NCBI RefSeq assembly: GCF_004368965.1
Contig: NZ_SORO01000001.1
Location: 2,202,001 to 2,266,000 of the forward strand
Origin: Leptospira meyeri
Lineage (GTDB): Bacteria > Spirochaetota > Leptospiria > Leptospirales > Leptospiraceae
DNA length: 64,000 nt
Reading direction: 5' to 3'
Shown here: positions 8,888 to 16,672 of the stretch, piece after piece
Position numbering within the stretch: position 1 is the first letter of the stretch
Layout: every line of letters begins with the position of its first letter
The notes under the pieces: model-generated
What the model was told of the DNA's origin: nothing
Database searches by the model: none
The model's input: the letters and a program-made list of their open reading frames with translations, nothing else
Translations under genes and position numbers: made by a program

Positions 8888-9236
8888 GGGGACGACATTG
8901 GTTTCGACTGTTGTTGGCTTGGATTCAGTGGCACGTAGGGGTGAGGGACCTCTTAAAAACCTTCAAAACAATAACTGCAAATAACGAATTTGCTCTAGCA
9001 GCTTAATTTTAAGCTCTACGGTTTCATTGGCTGTTTCCTTAGGTGGCCAAGAAACCGACACCTCTCTAAGGACCTTTCGGATTTGTCGCCCGCTTCGAAC
9101 CGGATTGAACTTTAAGTAGGATAGGAATTAGTCCCCCGTTTGTAGGGTAAGTCTTTCCGAAATTTATTTGCAAACTAAACGTGTAGAAGCTGCATTTGAG
9201 GATGATAGGACCCGGGTTCGACTCCCGGCGTCTCCA
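8888..9236 (+). ncRNA. ssrA: Transfer-messenger RNA (tmRNA)
   Basis: The 5' end GGGGACG (8888-8894) pairs with CGTCTCC before the 3' A at 9236, forming the tRNA-like acceptor stem with one G-U pair. The T-arm reads GGGTTCGACTCCC near 9214-9226. The start GGGGACGACATTGGTTTCGA is typical of tmRNA. The tag frame begins at GCA 8977 and reads ANNEFALAA, stop TAA at 9004-9006, with the usual hydrophobic LAA end. CCA is not encoded. The length of about 349 nt is normal. It rescues stalled ribosomes together with SmpB. Confidence 0.95.
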
Positions 9237-9538
9237 AAGTTTCGGCATTCGCTTCTCTCATTCGCCGGGTCCTCCGTAGCCAGAGCTCCCGCCCGCAGCC
9301 ATCCCTTAAGTGCTTTTCGAAGCAAACACTTCCACTTGGTTATTAGCTAAAGTATATAAATGTTTAGTTGGTTTTGAAAGTGATATTCGTTTAATTCGAG
9401 GGAAACGTTGCGCTTCGGCACTGCCTGCCTAGCTTGGTCTACGACCGCTAACGCCTTCTCCGAAGGCTCAGCTACGAGGAACGTCGTCTCCCCTAGTTCG
9501 ATATTTGCCGAGAATCAAACTTCCGATCTACTTTCAAT
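9237..9538. other. Non-coding stretch downstream of tmRNA, partly GC-rich
   Basis: No credible gene was found. Two GC-rich islands (about 9250-9310 and 9400-9505) stand out from the AT-rich surroundings. The second contains a short hairpin, CCTTC-TCC-GAAGG, near 9450-9465, and CGTCTCC near 9485-9492, which matches the last seven bases of the tmRNA acceptor stem. That match is too short to call an attachment site. Confidence 0.5.
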
Positions 9539-10378
9539 TTAATCTTGGTAAGTGTACCTTGTGGTATTGGTTCTATAGATATTACCATTTCTCCAAATTC
9601 TTTTTTCTTCTAAGATGGTATCACCTTTCAAAATTGGTAAGTTTGTTTCTCCCTCTTTTGGTGTGGCATAAAAGATAAATGTTTTTGGAGCTATCCACTG
9701 GAAAGCCATTCTCATATCATCAAAAACATGAAATTCGGATTTTGATAAATCAAATACATATTTTGTGCGAACAAATCCCGTACCAGCATCGAACACTAGA
9801 AATAAATTTTGTGGTGAGACGGATTCAAAATAACACATATGCATGTGAATTTGTTTACTGAGATTCTTCAAAAGCACTCGGCGAAGATTCAAATCGTATA
9901 CAATTCCTTCGTATACATCCTCGTTATTTTCTAAGATAATTAAAAGAAAATGTCCTTTTTGTTCTGTTTTAAAAACTTTCTGAAAGTGACTAGCAACTGG
10001 TATTGTGTCTATCAAATTTGAAGTTTTTTTATCGAAAATCCTTAAGTTTCCATCGTTCAGATCATATCCCAGTTGCGGAATTGTATTCTTGCCGGGAGGA
10101 AAACTTTCTGGATTTAAAAAAATATAATCTGAATAAACATATCCATCGGAATGGTTCAACGAACGAACTTTAGACCAATGCCTGTAATCAGAGTTGTCAT
10201 TCGAAATTTCTTCCAGAACTGTGACCTTTGTATTTCTATCTAATTGTAGAATGACCTTTGATTTTTCACTTGGCTTTTCGCGCAACATCACCTTGTTCCC
10301 AGAAATATAAACGTCCTTTCCAGAACTACACATTGTGAGGCTAAAGAATATGATAAGTTTATAAATTCTTTGGATCAT
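9539..10378 (-). CDS. Lipoprotein with one SH3-like domain
   Basis: The 279-residue product has a short lipoprotein signal ending SLTMC (Cys17). An SH3b-like module follows at about residues 25-88 (VMLREKPSEKSKVILQLDRNTKVTVLEE then WSKVRSLNHSDGYVYSDYIFL). The remaining 190 residues read as beta strands with no family recognised. The layout is the same as the longer lipoprotein at 4208-5491: signal, SH3b, unknown C-terminal domain. The two are not close in sequence outside the SH3b part. Confidence 0.7.
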   Translation of the reverse strand: MIQRIYKLIIFFSLTMCSSGKDVYISGNKVMLREKPSEKSKVILQLDRNTKVTVLEEISNDNSDYRHWSKVRSLNHSDGYVYSDYIFLNPESFPPGKNTIPQLGYDLNDGNLRIFDKKTSNLIDTIPVASHFQKVFKTEQKGHFLLIILENNEDVYEGIVYDLNLRRVLLKNLSKQIHMHMCYFESVSPQNLFLVFDAGTGFVRTKYVFDLSKSEFHVFDDMRMAFQWIAPKTFIFYATPKEGETNLPILKGDTILEEKRIWRNGNIYRTNTTRYTYQD

Positions 10379-10416
10379 TTACTTTCAAAAATGAGCAACA
10401 TATTATTTTAAAAATT

Positions 10417-11061
10417 CTAATCTTTAATTTGAATTAGTTTAAAGCCCAAAAATGAAATGAGACTATAAAATGGAATTAGAGCTAAATTATGCCAAGCAAG
10501 TATATGAGTGGACGTTTCATTAGGACAAAAAAATGAAATGCTAATTTGGGCAAATGCAAAAGGCAAAACATAAATGGAAAATTGGTATAAAATGGAAGGC
10601 TCAATAAATCCCTTTTTTAAATAAAAATTTAATAGGATCACCGGAATCATTGTGATCAAAAGAACCAATTCGACGCAACTCGAACCGTGGTTTTTAAACT
10701 CTTCCGAAAGAGATAAAAATAAACCCCTATCTAAAAATGAAACGGAAAAAACCAAATAACAGAACCAAATAACAAGTACTAAATTATAATACAGATAGTC
10801 ATATCTTGATTGTTGTCCCGGAATATTTCTTTTAAATAAAACAAGCCCACAAAAAATAAAAATTGCCATTAAAGCAAGATTGGATCCCCAAAATTGTGGA
10901 ATATTATACTGTCCTCGAATGATAATCGAAAAAAACAAAATCACAAACATACTTAGTAAAGAAATTAAAGTCCAAACCAGAAACCGATGCTCGGGACTTT
11001 TTAGTGGAGATACTTTTTTGTTGTCTTGCGTAAGAATTTTAATTAATTCTTCAGTTTTCAT
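10417..11061 (-). CDS. NrsF-type (DUF1109) membrane anti-sigma factor
   Basis: This 214-residue protein has about six transmembrane helices. The N-terminus MKTEELIKILTQD and the C-terminal FFCPNETSTHILAWH motif fit the DUF1109/NrsF family, which holds ECF sigma factors inactive at the membrane. Cys129 (HGSSCVE) and Cys179 (FCPNE) correspond to the two conserved cysteines implicated in metal sensing in Caulobacter NrsF. The gene overlaps the sigma factor gene upstream by 4 nt, the usual sigma/anti-sigma pairing, and the pair faces away from the bufferin operon it probably controls. Confidence 0.8.
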   Translation of the reverse strand: MKTEELIKILTQDNKKVSPLKSPEHRFLVWTLISLLSMFVILFFSIIIRGQYNIPQFWGSNLALMAIFIFCGLVLFKRNIPGQQSRYDYLYYNLVLVIWFCYLVFSVSFLDRGLFLSLSEEFKNHGSSCVELVLLITMIPVILLNFYLKKGFIEPSILYQFSIYVLPFAFAQISISFFCPNETSTHILAWHNLALIPFYSLISFLGFKLIQIKD

Positions 11062-11618
11062 AATTTTCCTCCCGGACGAAGTCGAATGACTTTATAGATT
11101 CTATGTGCTGCCGTTTTGACTGCTGACTGGGACATGGACAAAATTTTTGCAGTTTCTGCAACAGACATTTTCTCCAATTTAAGCAACCGAAATATCAATC
11201 GCTGTTTTTCTGAAAGTTTAGTCAAAATTTCGTCAATACGTTCTTTCGAATCATCTTCTAAATGTATATTTTGATTCTCTGGTAAATATTCATTAGACAA
11301 GATGAATTCTTTCTTTTTCTTACGTTCCTTTTTTCGAATATAATCAATGATCTTATAATTTGCAATTGTAGACAACCAAGGTAAAAAAGATTTTTCAGGT
11401 AGGAAAGTATGTTTAGAAAGATGGACTGCTATTAGGATTTCCTGAAGAACATCTTCTCTGTCATCTGAATCAAATACTTTTACTGCTAATAGTGCCCTAA
11501 GAATCACACAAATTTCTTCCAACAATTTCTTATAAGATAATGAATCTCCCTCTTGGGCAGAACGCATCAAACCGGATAATTCATCCGATGAGATCCTATT
11601 CTTGGATTGTTTCAACAC
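11058..11618 (-). CDS. ECF-type RNA polymerase sigma factor
   Basis: The 186-residue protein shows region 2 at about residues 25-95 (DDREDVLQEILIAVH, then WLSTIANYKIIDYIRKKER) and region 4 at about 130-186 (LSEKQRLIFRLLKLEKMSVA, then a helix-turn-helix with SQSAVKTAAHRIYK). There are no extra domains. The start is GTG at 11618, since an in-frame stop lies just upstream. It is co-translated with the NrsF-like gene and divergent from bufA. By analogy with SigF of Caulobacter it should switch on the bufferin genes. Confidence 0.88.
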   Translation of the reverse strand: MLKQSKNRISSDELSGLMRSAQEGDSLSYKKLLEEICVILRALLAVKVFDSDDREDVLQEILIAVHLSKHTFLPEKSFLPWLSTIANYKIIDYIRKKERKKKKEFILSNEYLPENQNIHLEDDSKERIDEILTKLSEKQRLIFRLLKLEKMSVAETAKILSMSQSAVKTAAHRIYKVIRLRPGGKL

Positions 11619-11685
11619 TCTTCAACTTTCGAATGTTCTCTTCATAAATCAATTTAATTATAAATAACAATTTTTTTTTCGCAGA

Positions 11686-11711
11686 TGTAACTTTTTCAAC
11701 TTTCAAACGAA
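11686..11711 (+). promoter_or_regulatory. Candidate ECF-sigma promoter of the bufferin operon
   Basis: TGTAAC at 11686-11691 and CGAA at 11708-11711 are separated by 16 nt, close to the GTAAC/CGAA promoter pattern reported for SigF-type ECF factors. The ATG of the precursor gene is 31 nt downstream with an AGGAG site at 11731-11735. A TTCAACTTTC decamer overlaps the spacer at 11695-11704 and recurs at 11621-11630 just before the sigma gene start. Confidence 0.5.
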
Positions 11712-11741
11712 AGAAAATACAAATCAAACGAGGAGTTTATT

Positions 11742-11996
11742 ATGAATTACAAATCTGGGATACTTTTAGGTGCCGCAATCGCTGGACTTACTTTCACATC
11801 TTGTATGAGCGCAAAAACCCAAATGGCGGAAAAAGCAGAGGGTGAATGTCACGGTATCAATGCTTGCAAAGGTCAGGGAGATTGCGGAGGAAAGGGACAT
11901 ACTTGTGCTGGGAAAAATTCATGCAAAGGACAAGGTTGGAAAGGAACGTCTGAAAAAGAGTGTGCCGAAAAAGGCGGTAAATTCGTTAAAACGTAA
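11742..11996 (+). CDS. bufA: BufA2-type bufferin precursor peptide with lipoprotein-like signal
   Basis: The 84-residue precursor has an N-terminal export signal and a Cys-rich core with Cys36, 42, 48, 55, 61 and 74. Two similar blocks are seen (CHGINACKGQGDC and CAGKNSCKGQGW), the hallmark of the BufA2 family of copper-binding modified peptides. The known pathway oxidises core cysteines to thiooxazoles using a DUF692 enzyme, and that gene follows 5 nt downstream. The signal ends LTFTSC with Cys21, which fits a lipobox and would anchor the peptide to a membrane. AGGAG lies 6 nt before the ATG. Confidence 0.88.
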   Translation: MNYKSGILLGAAIAGLTFTSCMSAKTQMAEKAEGECHGINACKGQGDCGGKGHTCAGKNSCKGQGWKGTSEKECAEKGGKFVKT

Positions 11997-12001
11997 GACT
12001 A

Positions 12002-12865
12002 TTGGAAAATCAAACTTCCATATTTGGTGTTGGTCTCAGACGAGAGCATTATCCTTATCTTACGGAAAAACCAAATACAGACATAGATTGGTTTGAAGTA
12101 ATCAGTGAAAATTATATGAACACTGAAGGACGACCTATGTCTGTATTGGAATCCATTCGTATGGATTATCCCATCACATGCCACGGTGTTGGTATGTCGT
12201 TGGGAAGTACAAATCAAATTGATCCGAATTACCTTAAAAAATTAAAACGATTGATTGAAAGATTGAATCCATTTCTCGTATCGGATCATTTAGCATGGAA
12301 TAATTGGAACGGAACCAGATTACATGATTTAATTCCAATTCCTTTCCATGAAGAATCCTTAGAAATCATCGCAAATAATATTGATTATGTTCAAAATGAA
12401 CTGCAAAGGAAAATTGCAATCGAAAATATCTCAGCATACTTCAGTTATACATCCTCCACAATGAACGAAGCGGAATTCTTAAAATCACTAACTGAAAAGA
12501 CAGGGTGCTTAATTCTTTTGGACATAAATAATATTTATGTAAATGCAAAAAACTTTCAATTCGACCCATTAGATTTCATCAAAACAATCCCTAAAAACAG
12601 CATAGCTCAAATTCATTTAGCAGGGTTTACAGATATGGGAAATTTTCTATTTGATACTCATGCAGAGCCGGTGCATCCAGAAGTTTGGAATCTATTTGAA
12701 AAATCTTTAGACTTCCTTCCAAAAAATATCCCAATGATGATTGAATGGGATGAGAATGTTCCAGAGTTCCAAAGATTAGAGGAAGAACTGAACAAAGTAA
12801 GAATGATCACTCAAAGGAGAGGCAAAAATGAAGCTATCAGAACTTCAGAATTTATACTTGAATAG
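12002..12865 (+). CDS. bufB: DUF692 / MNIO multinuclear iron oxidase, bufferin-modifying enzyme
   Basis: This 287-residue TIM-barrel enzyme starts FGVGLRREHYPYL, as in the DUF692 (MNIO) family. Likely metal ligands are visible in order: His in CHGVGMSLGS, His in VSDHLAW, Glu in AIENISAYF, Asp in LLDINNIYVN, His in IHLAGF, Asp and His in DTHAEPVH, and Glu in MIEWDENVP. The family uses an iron cluster and O2 to modify cysteines of a partner precursor, here the peptide encoded just before. The TTG start has no clear ribosome site, so translation may be coupled to bufA. The 3' end overlaps bufC by 38 nt. Confidence 0.9.
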   Translation: MENQTSIFGVGLRREHYPYLTEKPNTDIDWFEVISENYMNTEGRPMSVLESIRMDYPITCHGVGMSLGSTNQIDPNYLKKLKRLIERLNPFLVSDHLAWNNWNGTRLHDLIPIPFHEESLEIIANNIDYVQNELQRKIAIENISAYFSYTSSTMNEAEFLKSLTEKTGCLILLDINNIYVNAKNFQFDPLDFIKTIPKNSIAQIHLAGFTDMGNFLFDTHAEPVHPEVWNLFEKSLDFLPKNIPMMIEWDENVPEFQRLEEELNKVRMITQRRGKNEAIRTSEFILE

Positions 12866-13613
12866 TATCTTATCAAACATAGATTCACCGTTCCAAAACC
12901 AAATCATGGCTTGCGGAAATTTGTCACTAGAAGAAGTTACATCGGTATATAAACAGGCGTATATTTACAGATTAAAAGAAGTAATGTATGATAATTTCGA
13001 ATCTGTATTGTACGTATTAGGTGAACAATCTTTCGACTTAATAATTGAAAATTATATCAAACAGAATCACCATTTATCTTATGATTTGTCAAACTACGGC
13101 AAAAATTTCCCCGACTTCTTAACAAAATCATTTCCAGAATTACCTTTTTTAACAAATTTAGCTGAATTTGAAATACATTTCTCTGAATGTTTTCACAAAA
13201 AAGAAAATCAAATTTTTGAATTTTCTATAATAAGAAACCAAGAGGAGTTAGAAAATTCTGTTTTTGAATTTAGCGATTCGACAAAACTAATACAAAATCA
13301 ATTCGCAGTTTACTCAATTTGGAAAAATAGAAAATCAAGTTCTCCGCCAGACCTTTCCAATCTGAATCATTCTGAACAACTTCTTTTATATAAACGAAAT
13401 TCTAATCTTTATGTTCTATCACTTGAACCTGTTGAATTTTTCTTCATCGACTTACTACAAAAAGGCAAATCTATTGTAGCTGCATTAGAAAAAATCAGTT
13501 CACGTTTCGAATTGAGTCCCGAGATCGTTTCAGACCTTTTTGGAAAAATCTCCAGTTCAGGAATCGTAAAAAATATTATTATTAAAAATGATTATGCAAC
13601 TTTGAATTTTTGA
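12828..13613 (+). CDS. bufC: DUF2063 (HvfC/BufC family) partner of the MNIO enzyme
   Basis: The 261-residue protein has an N-terminal helical DUF2063 domain (ELQNLYLNSILSN, then VYKQAYIYRLKEVMYDNF, then ENYIKQNHHLSYDLSNYGKN) and a more variable C-terminal part. Members pair with DUF692 enzymes and are thought to present the precursor peptide for modification. The ATG has an AGGAGAGG site upstream and lies inside the end of bufB, so the two are tightly linked. It is the last gene of the bufferin operon. No terminator hairpin was seen after it. Confidence 0.82.
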   Translation: MKLSELQNLYLNSILSNIDSPFQNQIMACGNLSLEEVTSVYKQAYIYRLKEVMYDNFESVLYVLGEQSFDLIIENYIKQNHHLSYDLSNYGKNFPDFLTKSFPELPFLTNLAEFEIHFSECFHKKENQIFEFSIIRNQEELENSVFEFSDSTKLIQNQFAVYSIWKNRKSSSPPDLSNLNHSEQLLLYKRNSNLYVLSLEPVEFFFIDLLQKGKSIVAALEKISSRFELSPEIVSDLFGKISSSGIVKNIIIKNDYATLNF

Positions 13614-13703
13614 TTTATTACTTTATGCAATCTACAATGACGAGCTGAATTCAAACTGTACGATCATTCATAGGAAAATAATCTTCGTTTAAAAGTATTT
13701 TTA

Positions 13704-14093
13704 TTAATGATTCTTTATTAGAAAAGAACCAAATTGAATCTTTGGCCATTCTCCGAACCACGCATGATAATAAAAAATATAAATTCCAAATGATATACCG
13801 CATAAGATAAGAAAAACGGCTGTTTTGCGGAAGACCAAAAGATTTCCCATTTCCACGGTCATTTTCAAAACGATTTTTGTCAGTCTATCAATGATGGAAA
13901 ACAAAAAGAAAAAAAGTAATAGAATCACACCCATACCGATTAAAGTCACAACGGGTTTTTCATATATGCTCGTAAGACCCAATACACGTCCGTTGATGAT
14001 TGTTACAATCAAATCCACAGAAAGTATACAAATTAAGCGAAAATAAAAACCTAAAAAACGATGGAAAAGACTTGGTTTCGATGAAGAGGACAT
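13704..14093 (-). CDS. Hypothetical membrane protein
   Basis: The 129-residue product has three hydrophobic helices, at about residues 14-34, 45-68 and 89-108, joined by short basic loops, and no recognisable domain. It stands alone, convergent with the bufferin operon and 191 nt from the next plus-strand gene. Nothing in the sequence gives a function. Confidence 0.55.
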   Translation of the reverse strand: MSSSSKPSLFHRFLGFYFRLICILSVDLIVTIINGRVLGLTSIYEKPVVTLIGMGVILLLFFFLFSIIDRLTKIVLKMTVEMGNLLVFRKTAVFLILCGISFGIYIFYYHAWFGEWPKIQFGSFLIKNH

Positions 14094-14293
14094 GGAATAA
14101 AATTTAAGAATTCAAACCGAGTTTGCAAGTATGATTTTTCGAAAATATGTATCAAAACCTAGAAATTGTAGGTTTGCCGATCTAAGTCTGACTTAGAATC
14201 AAATTATCAAACCGGAAGTTTTTGTAACAATATCTAACCTAACATCTGAAATGTTCTAGATTTATAAATATTGAATATCATATTTTGCCGGTA

Positions 14294-15451
14294 ATGCAGT
14301 TTTTGATTCGTAAAACTTGTCTGATTTATTTCCTTTGTATTTCTTTTTCCCTCTTTGCCGAAGAACCTAGCAATGACAAAGAAGGTCGTAAAACCAAACC
14401 AGCCGGCCAAGAAATCAGAGATCGAAAATTTCAGATTCAAAACGACTTAATTGTAGAACCACCTCCAAAACCAGCCCCGCCAATCCCTTCAAAAGATTTT
14501 TCTCTCAAAAAGGAAGAAGGTGCAAAATATTTCACTTTCTATCCTGGTGTCCAAGCCAACTTAAGTGATTTAAAGATCGTATCTTCTACAGGTGGAAGAG
14601 CCGTTATGATGGATGACCAACGAATGGATCAAAATCTTTCCTTCCTTTATGATTTAAAATCACATGAATGGCAAGTAGGAGAAAATTGGGGTTTATTCAT
14701 TCTAAATCGAAATGTTAATTTTCGCCAATCCAAACAAAAAATAACAGATATTACTGAAACAAATATGGCGAGTGAAGGAGAATCAGGTTCCTCTAATCGG
14801 TCTTCTCCAATTAAACAATATAAAAATCAAGACTTAGGAACGGAAACTTTTGGTAGTTATCATATGATACTTCCTGCAATTTATTACGGTCAAAAAGGTA
14901 ACGATAAATTTAGAATTGGATTAGGGTTAGGATATTCAAAAGTCAACATACAAGGCACTGCCGATTTTAATGATGGGAATGGTTATTTTAATAACATAAT
15001 GATATTTAGTGGAGGAAGAAACCTCGACGAAAAAATTGATAACATGGGTCGATATTCCTTATTGAACAATGGAAATATTGATGGAGATCCATACCGTGCC
15101 TACTTATTGTCAAATTTATCATATGGAAATAACTTAGAAGCACTTGGAGCTTATACATTAATCAAAGGAGATGTAAATCCAAAAACAATCAATCCATTGT
15201 TAGCTTTATACTACGCACAAGCCACAGGAAATAATTTAAGTCCACTTGAACTTTACGCTTTGTTAACCTTAGGAATCGGTAGAGTCAATTCCTCGACAAA
15301 CTATGCAAAAAGTTTTTATTTTTTTTGGGAGATTCCTATTGGTGCAATCAATTGGCGTTTGGGATTAGGTGGACCTTTTTATGCACAAAACGGATACAAA
15401 ATTTCTTTCACTACAGTTGAAATGTCTTTTTATATGCCGATCGAATTTTAA
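14294..15451 (+). CDS. Putative exported or outer-membrane protein
   Basis: The 385-residue product from ATG 14294 has a signal peptide (residues 1-22, ending LFAEEP). A proline- and lysine-rich linker follows (EPPPKPAPPIPSK), then about 300 residues with alternating short strands and Gly/Asn-rich turns that look like a beta-barrel (RIGLGLGYSKVNIQG, LGLGGPFYAQNGYKIS). The last residue is Phe, common for outer-membrane proteins. A TTG nine nt upstream is another possible start. No named family was recognised. Confidence 0.6.
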   Translation: MQFLIRKTCLIYFLCISFSLFAEEPSNDKEGRKTKPAGQEIRDRKFQIQNDLIVEPPPKPAPPIPSKDFSLKKEEGAKYFTFYPGVQANLSDLKIVSSTGGRAVMMDDQRMDQNLSFLYDLKSHEWQVGENWGLFILNRNVNFRQSKQKITDITETNMASEGESGSSNRSSPIKQYKNQDLGTETFGSYHMILPAIYYGQKGNDKFRIGLGLGYSKVNIQGTADFNDGNGYFNNIMIFSGGRNLDEKIDNMGRYSLLNNGNIDGDPYRAYLLSNLSYGNNLEALGAYTLIKGDVNPKTINPLLALYYAQATGNNLSPLELYALLTLGIGRVNSSTNYAKSFYFFWEIPIGAINWRLGLGGPFYAQNGYKISFTTVEMSFYMPIEF

Positions 15452-15518
15452 ACACATAAAAGCTATGACATTTGTTATATTTTTCTATGTTCGTTCCCGA
15501 TGAATAAAAAATCCAATG

Positions 15519-16403
15519 CTAAACCATTTCCATCTCTTTTAATTGTTTCGCATCACGAGCAGGAGAGGTTCCAAAAAAACGAGAGTATTCCCGATTGAAT
15601 TGCGATGTACTTTCGTAACCTACATCTAAAGCGGCATCAGTCACCGAATAACCGCTATAGGTTAAAAGTTTCCTTGCTTCCAGAAGTCGTAACTGTTTTT
15701 GAAATTGAATCGGGCTTAAGCCCGTGATGGACTTGAATTGTCTATGAAAGGTTGTAATTCCCATACAAGCTCTATTCGCCAATTGATCGATTTCAAAACT
15801 ATTTGTATAATTTTGTCTGACCCATTGGATCGCTTGGTGAATGCTCGATCCTTTTTGATGGGACTGGAACAATTGCCGAAGCCTCCATCCCTCTGGGCCA
15901 ATCAACACATGATATAAAATTTCTCTTTCGTAGACTGGTGCTAATGCAGGGATATGTTCCGGTGTCTTCATTAACCGTAACATTCGTAACCAAGCTTCTA
16001 AAAAAGGAACAGTAGCTGGACAGGCAGAAAATTCGAAATTACTTTTGTTACCTTCGAAGTTTTGGGGAGTGTCTTTTAATAAATCCAGTAACACTTTTTG
16101 ATCTAACTGAATGGCAACTGACAAATAGGGACGACCATTGGCTGCCTGTCTTACATAACCCGTTGCTGGCATTTCTGTCGGAATGACAAAATAGGATGGT
16201 CCTTCCAAGTGAACCACCTGTGTTCCAATCGATATGGTTTTGCCACCTTGGACAACAAGACCAACTAATGGTTCATAGACGGCCGCGAGTTGGTGCGTTG
16301 GAACTTCCCCTTGGATCATCAGCACTCGCGGAAGCCCAGTTTTTGTAGGTTCCGTAGTGGCACGATGACAAAGTTCCACAATTTCATTCAGTATTTTCTG
16401 CAC
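15519..16403 (-). CDS. AraC-family transcriptional regulator (AraC_N type)
   Basis: This 294-residue regulator has an N-terminal cupin-like sensing domain of the AraC_N type (LVGLVVQGGKTISIG, then VIPTEMPATGYV). A C-terminal pair of helix-turn-helices follows at about residues 190-290 (IDQLANRACMGITTFHRQFK and VTDAALDVGYESTSQFNREY). It is divergent from an SDR gene across a 269-nt spacer. Regulators of this subtype often control a neighbouring dehydrogenase, so the SDR at 16673 is the likely target. Confidence 0.88.
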   Translation of the reverse strand: MQKILNEIVELCHRATTEPTKTGLPRVLMIQGEVPTHQLAAVYEPLVGLVVQGGKTISIGTQVVHLEGPSYFVIPTEMPATGYVRQAANGRPYLSVAIQLDQKVLLDLLKDTPQNFEGNKSNFEFSACPATVPFLEAWLRMLRLMKTPEHIPALAPVYEREILYHVLIGPEGWRLRQLFQSHQKGSSIHQAIQWVRQNYTNSFEIDQLANRACMGITTFHRQFKSITGLSPIQFQKQLRLLEARKLLTYSGYSVTDAALDVGYESTSQFNREYSRFFGTSPARDAKQLKEMEMV

Positions 16404-16427
16404 AACCTATCTTAACACAAAAGATGT

Positions 16428-16509
16428 TTTTAGGCACTACATTAACAAAAAAAGCCTATTTTTTAACGATTTTTTTATCGAAAAAAGTATCGATCGGTAG
16501 TTTTAGGCA
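16428..16509. promoter_or_regulatory. Two copies of TTTTAGGCA between AraC and SDR genes
   Basis: An exact 9-bp direct repeat, TTTTAGGCA, occurs at 16428-16436 and 16501-16509 in the shared regulatory region. AraC-family proteins often bind paired direct repeats. A role as the regulator's sites is inference. ATCG-rich sequence (TATCG, TATCGATCGG) lies between the copies. Confidence 0.35.
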
Positions 16510-16672
16510 ATTATTTGGTATCATCGGATCTTGTTACAAAACTTCCCTTCGGTTATATTTCTGTTAACAAAACTTGCAAACAATGAATCCGTTTGAAAAA
16601 GACAATGACACAATGTCTTCCTTTCTCTGACGAAAACTCATCAGTTGCACAAGTTGATCATAGGAGATATTT

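Noticed and set aside
9168..9350. Short open frames over the 3' half of tmRNA
   Set aside because: They lie inside or across a confidently identified RNA gene and have no ribosome site.
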